A stretch of 64,000 bases of DNA from Aedes albopictus (lineage: Eukaryota > Arthropoda > Insecta > Diptera > Culicidae), in NCBI RefSeq assembly GCF_035046485.1, contig NC_085136.1, forward strand, positions 222,894,853-222,958,852, given 5' to 3'. The first letter of the stretch is position 1. The number at the start of each line of letters is the position of its first letter. The position numbers and the translations under genes were made by a program. The notes under the pieces were generated by a model. The model did no database searches and had not been told where the DNA came from. It was given only the letters and a program-made list of their open reading frames with translations. This document shows, one piece after another, positions 57,509-64,000 of this stretch.

Positions 57509-57916
57509 TATACGTTATATCGAAGCAGAGAAGAATTTAATATTTTTTCTGCTAGTATTGATGTATTCGACGTGAAATTAATCCCAAATAATGATTTCGG
57601 TGAAATTCGCAAAACCAATAATGAAAAACTTGAGTTTTAACGAATAAGTCATTTCGTTTTTTGTCCTTCGATATAACGTACATTTTGCTTTGATATAACG
57701 TACACTAATTTTTCCCCAAATTGTGCTAATTCTGGGTAACAAGGCTAATGCTGCAACAAATCATTGATTTGAGTGATTTCGTAGTTTATCTAAGGGTTAT
57801 TCGTGGGAAAAATAAAAAAAAATCAATGTTGTACGTTATATCAAAGCAAAATGTACGTTATATCGAATTCGCAATATCGAGGGTACGCTATATCGAGGGT
57901 ATGTTATATCGAAGAA

Positions 57917-59031
57917 TACCTGTAGTTCGTCAGATGACCAATATATATTTACAGTAGAAAACTTGTAATGTATTTTGGACACCACCTATTTTAGGCGTTC
58001 TAGATGAATGTTAAGAGATTGGCGCCCAGTGCTTCTTTATTGAACAGTTTTCATGGCAATGAGGCTTTTAAATTTCTTACAAGTATCATTTCAACGATTT
58101 TGAGGTGAATATTGTATGTGACTGTGAAGTGTCTGTCGTCTTGCATACCTGTGCATTTGAGGGGTTTTGGTGAAACAATTTACATTTTCGATAATTTTAA
58201 AAGTAAATTCTTAACTGTTAAGCGTATTTTCAACGTAAGTCATCAGAACAGGGTCTGTTTGATCCAATGATCGATATTGAGAAGTATCAACTTTTATTAG
58301 CTCTACGGAACAAGACATACATCGCCATGCATGTCCAAATTATATTTTTTACCCTAGCATGTTACACCGAGCTGACAGTAAAGGACTAAACATAAATTAC
58401 GTAATTGAGTATCGAGGATTGTTCACAATCTGCGAACTTGACTGCGGAAAAAATCGCTGCCAACACCCTTATCAGAAAGAGCAATATTCGGCTATCTCCC
58501 GACTATCTCAACCACCCGTCAAAAATAAGAAAAGCCTGGATGGAAACGTTTTCGACAAGCGCGCGGTTGCGGATCGGCTATTCAACCGGATCCGAAAAAC
58601 CAGTTAAATTAAACAGTGAAAAATCCTTGTGTCGCAAATTTTGAATACCATCAGAGAGTTCATCGTTTTTACCGGCTACGATGACTTACTTCAAGAGCGG
58701 AATTGAATGTTTAGTTTACAAATAGTCGTTGTTGCCTTCGCTGTACCGTTCCAATGGCGCTTGATCAATGTTCGATGTTACTGATCTCAGTCGCCAAACA
58801 GTCCTTTTGAATGAAGTAGAGTCCTTTTTACGTCTTTTACAGCGTTATTTTACGGCTTTACGTTCACTGTACAGTTAAATATTGTTGGTTGTTTTTAGAT
58901 AAATTAGTAGCTGAATTTCCATTACAAAAATCTGCTTGCCGTATTCGTCATGCTCCAAACAAATAAATTGTCCTTTTTTGTAGCTTTACCCACAATACAC
59001 AGCATCCTCAGCGTAGACATTGGGGGTGATA
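57917..59031. other. No supported gene
   Basis: AT-rich, with ORFs of 80 codons or fewer (e.g. 58405-58644) without recognisable domains. Confidence 0.35.
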
Positions 59032-59178
59032 CACAAATTATGTCACGCAAAAATCGACGTTTTTCAACCCCCCCTCCCTCCTATGTCACACTTTTTGTAT
59101 GGGACCTCAATATTTTTTGCAAGGGTCGTCACGTTCTGCAAAACCCCCCTCCCCCCTAAAAGCGTGACGTAATTTGTG
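59032..59178. mobile_element. 147-bp TA-flanked MITE (CACAAATTACGTCACGC ends)
   Basis: Left CACAAATTATGTCACGC, right GCGTGACGTAATTTGTG, TA at 59030-59031 and 59179-59180. C-runs of 7 on each side (CCCCCCCTCCC, CCCCCCTCCCCCC) do not pair. Confidence 0.85.
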
Positions 59179-59439
59179 TATTATTTATTATTATATATCT
59201 TCATCTGACATACTCGGGTCTTAATGAAGTGTGGCTGGGAAAAGCCTCAATCAGGCATAAAAAACCCGCATTTTTTCACACAAATAACACGTTAAAACAA
59301 GTACAATTAAATATAATCACAGAATAAAATTAATTAAAGCTAACATTTTAAAACAAAAATCTTACGAAGCACATCAATTAAAATCAAATTGTTGAAATAC
59401 ATTATTAAAGTTTACAATCATAAACCTAATGGGATCATG

Positions 59440-59656
59440 CACTGCAAATTTTGTTTGCTGGTATTCAGCAAACTTTGCTGATTTTTTTTGTGCTGATTTC
59501 ATTCAGCAATACGAATTTATTGAATATCAGCAATTATGTTTCAACTTGCTGAACCACCCAGCAATTTTGACAGTTGATCAGCAACGTTGTGCTGAAAATC
59601 AGCAAAAATTTTGCTGGGATTCAGCAATTTATTTTGCTGATTTTTTTTGTGCTGGA
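59440..59656. repeat. TTGCTG/CAGCAA motif cluster
   Basis: About 14 TTGCTG or CAGCAA hexamers in 217 bp, in both orientations, with TTTGCTGATTTTTTTTGTGCTG at both ends (59474, 59632). A small repeat-built element is likely. Confidence 0.65.
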
Positions 59657-60300
59657 AGCGTATCGAAAAATTTGGTGTGTATCGACTGTTACGAGGATCC
59701 AAGTGGAAGAAATTGCGGCGTCGTAGAGGTCTTTCTGGAAAATATATTGGAAGCTCGGACAGTAAAGATGGAGCGTCAATCTCGCCGTTCAAAAGTTTTC
59801 CTATGAAGCTGGATTGCATTGACGACCTCCTTTTCGTTAAAGTATCCACAACCCCAAAAGCATACACCGGTGCTCATATGGCGAAAGAAGAACAGCGTCA
59901 CGCCAGGGCAGGCTCCGAAGAGCTAATCGCAAAAACTTTCGTTGTACAGCTTCAAAACGGTCAATCCAATTCTGACTATACGGGCACCAAACTACTACTG
60001 CCGATTCCAAGATGGAGCGAACTAATGCACAGTATAGAGATTTAAGGCACAAAGGATCTCGAAACCCATCAGCAATCTTGAAAATGAAGCCCAGCTGTTT
60101 ATTCGCTCTAGAAAGCACATCATCGTAGTGCGGCCTGAAAGTCATTTCCGTATCCAGTATCACGCCAAGATCCTTGTAAGAGATTATAGCCAACTAGATG
60201 ATTTTTAATCTCATCCGGTAAATCCTCAAAGACTCATCGAACTTTTCTACAAGAAAATCGTGATCAAACCGAGTATTTCTCATGATAAGTTTTGTTTCAG
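59650..60300 (-). pseudogene. CR1/Jockey-like RT thumb fragment
   Basis: The minus strand encodes KDLGVILDTEMTF, FKIADGFRDPLCLKSLY, LVRSILESAVVVWCPY and FLRLALRSLPWRD (60193-59837). After a frame change it continues with SSFIGKLLNGEIDAPSLLS and PERPLRRRNFF. These are the regions downstream of the RT catalytic box. The box itself is absent, so this is a 5'-truncated, broken copy. It differs from the elements at 10995 and 18366. Confidence 0.8.
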
Positions 60301-60606
60301 TATATTCATTTAGGCTAAAACTAGCAAACTACTATGATTTGGCATTTTTTGCCACGTATTTTAAAATCTGGACCACTGTGAGTCGAGCTTTAATATCAAC
60401 ATTCTAAGAACAATACGCTCACACTTGTTGTTCGTAGGCCGCGAGAGTGCGGAATATTAAGTTGTCCAAAAAATGTCTCACGAAACCTACTGCAAGCCTA
60501 TCCATATACGTGAGAACAAAAGATGTTTACAAAGTTCTTACAGATAGATTAACACGGGAAATCTGAACACAAACCACTACCACACAGGCATTTGGATTGG
60601 TCAATA

Positions 60607-60702
60607 TGGCACTGCACTGTTTTGATTTTGTATGGGATTTTGACGTTGTTTACAAAATTTCTGTAAGAGTGAAAGAGAAGGAGAGAATTTCATGCAGTGC
60701 CC
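60607..60702. mobile_element. Short GGCACTGCA element, copy 1
   Basis: GGCACTGCACTGTTTTG ... TTTCATGCAGTGCCC. Nearly the same as 62874-62982, with 13 bp less in the middle. Confidence 0.65.
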
Positions 60703-60703
60703 T

Positions 60704-60945
60704 ACACGGATCTACAAATCAACCCAAATTTAAGTTCTTTTGACGCAATCCCGCACCTCCGTGGAATTACTCAAATTTGCATCAAACAGCGATAGTGGTC
60801 ACTAGGTTAATCTCATTTGATCGCAGCAAAAATTTTCACCCAGTGGTAAGTTATTTTCACCCAGGGGAGGCCTTATTTGACGCAAATTTGGGTTTAGTCA
60901 AGATAACCCAAATTTGGCTTCTTCCACGGAGCCGCACGGATATGT
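60704..60945. repeat. Inverted-repeat segment with AACCCAAATTT arms
   Basis: ACACGGATCTACAAATCAAC...AACCCAAATTTAAG at the left and AACCCAAATTTGGCTTCTTC...CGCACGG at the right are inversely related, with TTTGACGCAA and TTGCGTCAAA further in. Ends are uncertain. Confidence 0.45.
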
Positions 60946-61368
60946 CGGTGCTTCTCTCTTCGTTTTTGACAACATTCGTGTGGGGTGAGGGAGAAAACAA
61001 CCCAATGCTGAGTAAAAACTATAAGCTGTTTAGCCAAATTAGAGTTTTTAGAACTTATTCTTTGGGTTTAAATATTTTTCAGTGTATAGGCATCTAAGAG
61101 CCAAAAGAGAGATAAAGTTGTGAAAGACGGACCTGGTTAGAGTGGTGTTACATAACATAAATGGAACTCTGGCTCAAAAGTTGAAACCTTTTTGATTGCG
61201 TATGCTGGTATAAAGGGCACCGAAATGTTCCCGTGGCATTATCTAAGGATTTTTTTGTGCTAGCAGTTCGATTTTCATATTTGGGCATTTATAAAGCAAA
61301 CATAACTTTTACCAATTGCTTAAAACTCTCCCACCCAACAGATGCTGTTTGTAAATATGTAGTAGCAG

Positions 61369-61895
61369 CACAGAGAACAGACGAACATGCTCGAACAAAA
61401 TTGCTTGAAAATCTTGTGTATAGAAAAAACAAGCTCAGTAGCGACATCGACGGTGACTTTCCCACTCAAAAACTTGTTTCGACACCATGATGGTGCTTTC
61501 TGGAGAAATATTTCACTAGCGCACCTTTAAATTTTCCTACTCAGATTCTAAGCTGTATTTGCTTAAATAACAAGATGTTTATGATTATTTCACTAATCCA
61601 GCAACAACATTTGAGCAACCCATCGATAATTAATTTCATTATCTTCAATAAGAAACAAGTTGAACAAGAATTCAATTATTGTTTTCCAAGTAAAACCAAC
61701 ACATTCTCTTGGTGGAACTATACTAGGGTGCACACTTGGCGACACTAGCGCCAAAAGGTAAAACAACGGCAAATTTGTACCCCGATTCGAAATTTGACAG
61801 CGCCGCGTAATGGCCACATTCCCAGTTATTTCAAAACAACCGTTGCAATGCTTTACACAACAGCACTACATGAGCTTGGACGTCTGTTCTCTGTG
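61369..61895. mobile_element. 527-bp MITE with CACAGAGAACAGAC ends and 7-bp duplication
   Basis: Ends CACAGAGAACAGACG and CGTCTGTTCTCTGTG. GTAGCAG occurs at 61362-61368 and 61896-61902. Same family as 49331-49610. It is inserted in a coding-like exon on the minus strand. Confidence 0.85.
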
Positions 61896-61902
61896 GTAGC
61901 AG

Positions 61903-62600
61903 CCTGTACACAAGCTTCGATGTATGACACTGGAGAGAATTTGAAGTCATCCACATTTTCGTCGGACGGGTTTCCTTGAGCACGCAAAGTTGCTGCGAGT
62001 TTAACATTCATGTCACTTTTGAACTTTGCCATCGTAGACTCAGCAGCCGTGAGTATGTTTTGCTTCATTTTGGAGCATTTCGCCTCGATTTTGTCCGTCA
62101 TGGTCTTAACGATGTAGTCCACGTCAATAGTTAGCTGTAATATACAACATACACTATCAATTAAAAAAATACAATACAACTAACATGGAAATACCTGTTG
62201 GAAATACACGTATTTTCCCTCCGTCGCAATCGCCTAAATATCTTCCGAAGCGTGTTTTCCACAACTTGCAATGCAGAGCAAGTTGTGAGATGGACCAGGA
62301 TGGTTTTGAGATTCATCGACGACTGCTTGGGTATTCATATTTGTTTCGGTAGGTTCCGGCTATAGTATAAGAAAGGTAAAATAAAACACATAAAACACAT
62401 ACCGTCACATACTTCACCTGGACCCAGATGATTGGAAACAATTCGGCAGCTTGCTTTTTCGCTTCTTTCTCCACGGTGCTGAATCGGAACTCTCCGTATT
62501 TTGTCTTGAAAGCTCAGCGGCTACTATATCCGCTTCCTTGTAGGACGGGAAGCTGATGCTGCACGCAATCCTACTCTAACCGGCGCTTGGTTCTGAGTTG
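61903..62600 (-). pseudogene. Unrecognised multi-exon gene fragment, cut by a MITE
   Basis: A minus exon 62134-61903 encodes IVKTMTDKIEAKCSKMKQ and similar Lys/Glu-rich helical sequence. It has a good acceptor (TATTACAG) and a 60-bp intron (62194-62135) with donor CAG/GTAT upstream. The preceding segment (EGKYVYFQQ) runs back into a TAG at about 62232. Further up, KTKYGEFRF and SFPSYKEADIVAAELSRQNTE look coding, with GTATGT and GTGAAG donors nearby. At its 3' side the frame enters the 527-bp MITE and stops there. I do not recognise a domain. It could be a member of a repetitive mosquito protein family. Confidence 0.35.
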
Positions 62601-62873
62601 AAATTCTTTCTTAATATGTTTGCCAGGCCAAAAGAGATACCCGTCTCGGATCCGTCAACGCGGAACTGCGGTGAGAACATGCTTCCCCGCCTCCTTGGTG
62701 TGTGAAATATGTCTGACAATGATCATCTCTCAGTGTATTTAAAGTCTTGTCCCTCAATATGGTAACATACAATTATTGATAACGCATGCACATTGCCCAC
62801 CCGGGGTAACGCCTACGCTATCGACTGAGACAACTGCTGACGAGATCATAGCAGACCACGGCCGATGTCAATT

Positions 62874-62982
62874 GGGCACTGCATTGTTTTGATTTTGTAT
62901 GGGGTTTTGACGTTTCTTGGCCTTGTTGTTTACAAAATTTCTGTAAGAGTGAAAGAGACGGAGAGAATTTCATTCAGTGCCC
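62874..62982. mobile_element. Short GGGCACTGCA element, copy 2
   Basis: GGGCACTGCATTGTTTTG ... ATTTCATTCAGTGCCC, 109 bp. Confidence 0.65.
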
Positions 62983-63110
62983 TATTATTCACAGGTCCGG
63001 TTGAACGTATAGGTGAATTCGGATGACCCCCAATTGTAGAGGCGCTAAGTGAGATAAGGTGAAAATCGTTTGTTTACATCAAAAATGGTGGTTGCTATTT
63101 TCCATTGGTA

Positions 63111-63206
63111 ATGGCTTCTATTATCATCAATCTCGATGCCCACGGCGACATACACCGGATTGACCAGCTAACAAAAAATCCGGAAGATTGCCCGCCGGAG
63201 GCATAG
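63111..63206 (+). CDS. 31-codon ORF, copy 1 of a duplicated pair
   Basis: ATG to TAG, contains INLDAHGD and NPEDCPPEA. It is repeated at 63608-63703 with three changed residues. A GTAAGT donor-like site lies 30 bp downstream (63240). Whether it is translated is unknown. It may be an upstream ORF or a first exon. Confidence 0.3.
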   Translation: MASIIINLDAHGDIHRIDQLTKNPEDCPPEA

Positions 63207-63607
63207 CAAGAGCTCCTCAAATTAATCACATAAATTGTTCGTAAGTATACCTACCGGATCTAAGCGCACCTGAAAGAGAATTAGATTTTCTTTTCAAAAA
63301 GTGCTCGTTTTTTTCTCTACGATGCGGAATTCGATATGAAAAAGTGAAAAAAGTGCAGTTTGCCTATGCTGCGCAATGGCAAATTTTGGCGGAGCCCCTC
63401 TTTTCATAGGTTTCTCATTCCTGCCACCAGATGCGGAGGGATCGTTAGCTTCCGTTGGAGTTGCCTATAGGCGAATCCAGATGACCCCCAATTGTAGAGG
63501 CGCTTGGTGAGATAAGGAGAAAATCGTTTGTTTACATAAAAAAGTCAATTATTTATCGTCAAATTTTACTCATTTTTTGCTCTAGAAGTTGCTATTTTCC
63601 ATTTGCA

Positions 63608-63703
63608 ATGGCTTCTAGTATCATCAATCTCGATGCCCACGGCGACAGACACCGGATTGGCCAGCTAACAAAAAATCCGGAAGATTGCCCGCCGGAGGCA
63701 TAG
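63608..63703 (+). CDS. 31-codon ORF, copy 2 of a duplicated pair
   Basis: Same length, start and stop as copy 1. A GTAAGT-like site again follows at 63737. It is preceded by a longer version of the leader. Confidence 0.3.
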   Translation: MASSIINLDAHGDRHRIGQLTKNPEDCPPEA

Positions 63704-64000
63704 CAAGAGCTCCTCAAATTAATCACATAAATTGTTTGTAAGTACCAACCGGATCTAAGCGCATTTGAAAGAGAATTAAATTTTCTTTTCAAAAAGTGCT
63801 CGTTTGTTTCTCTACGATGCGCAATTCGATATGAAAAAGTGAAAAAAGTGCACTTTGCCTATGCTGCGCCATGTGAAATTTTGGAGGAGCCCCGTTTTTC
63901 ATAGGGTTCTCATTCCTGCCACCAGATGCGGAGGGATCGTTAGCTTCCGTTGGATTTACCTATATGTTTGCCTGTATTTGTCGCAAAAAAAAAGTAAACA

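Larger units (their letters stand above)
55673..57916. mobile_element. Element with TACGTTATATCGAAG motifs, host of members A and B
   Basis: Left CTCTTCGATACAACGTAC at 55673 and right ...TATATCGAAGAA at 57916 are inverted and both lie next to TA. Inside, GTACGTTATATCGAAG-type motifs occur at least six times in both orientations (55709, 57511, 57667, 57692, 57833, 57853). Its own sequence is 55673-55723 plus 57511-57916. The borders are my estimate. Confidence 0.5.
63011..63970 (+). repeat. Direct tandem duplication, units of about 458 and 500 bp
   Basis: ATGACCCCCAATTGTAGAGG starts at 63023 and 63481. Both units continue through the same landmarks (CCCACGGCGACA, GAGAATTA, TGCCACCAGATGCGGAGGG). 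The second unit has about 40 bp more near 63541-63590. The final sequence TTTGCCTGTATTTG and the window edge follow. Confidence 0.92.

Overview
The window looks like nuclear DNA of a culicine mosquito, most likely Aedes. It is dominated by nested insect-type transposable elements: LOA/Lian-like, R1, RTE, CR1/Jockey-like and I-type non-LTR retrotransposons, a Ty3/gypsy element, TA-flanked Tc1/mariner-like MITEs, a hAT, a PIF/Harbinger relic and P-superfamily-like MITEs. Host genes have short introns with GT-AG borders, and one intron is very large. The species call is inference from content; no alignment could be run.

Layout. 1-8.5 kb: three decayed non-LTR retrotransposons side by side, namely a LOA/Lian-like ORF2 on + cut by a 314-bp MITE, then an R1-clade and an RTE-clade element on -. 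9.7-12.9 kb: a truncated MITE, a 959-bp palindromic foldback MITE, a CTGT microsatellite and a CR1/Jockey-like fragment. 13-22 kb: degenerate short-period repeats into which a 7.27-kb Ty3/gypsy element with two identical 183-bp LTRs is inserted; that element is itself split by a CR1/Jockey-like insertion.

22.8-30.4 kb holds the two clear host genes. The last four visible exons of a Skeletor/Knickkopf-family gene (DOMON plus cupredoxin-like region, GPI-type tail) lie on +. A two-exon FANK1-like gene (fibronectin III plus ankyrin repeats) lies on -. They converge with 3' ends that overlap by about 100 bp.

31.9-43.7 kb is a three-level nest: a TA-flanked MITE-like element (about 1 kb) contains a full-length I-type non-LTR retrotransposon with two open ORFs and a 14-bp target duplication. 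Its poly(A) junction in turn contains a 5.2-kb TTAA-flanked foldback element with about 1.4-kb inverted arms built partly of 152-bp tandem repeats. This foldback is the best candidate for something undescribed.

43.7-64 kb is almost entirely small elements: a tRNA-derived SINE, an RTE fragment, a 1,087-bp non-autonomous hAT with an exact 8-bp target duplication, hairpins, a family of MITEs with 7-bp duplications (P-superfamily-like), a Harbinger transposase pseudogene, a pile of three related TA-flanked elements near 55-57.5 kb (one carrying a 233-bp MITE whose empty site is preserved next door), two poorly understood coding fragments, and a direct duplication at the right edge that preserves a 31-codon ORF.

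Nothing here behaves as an operon. The organisation is host exons diluted by layered transposition.
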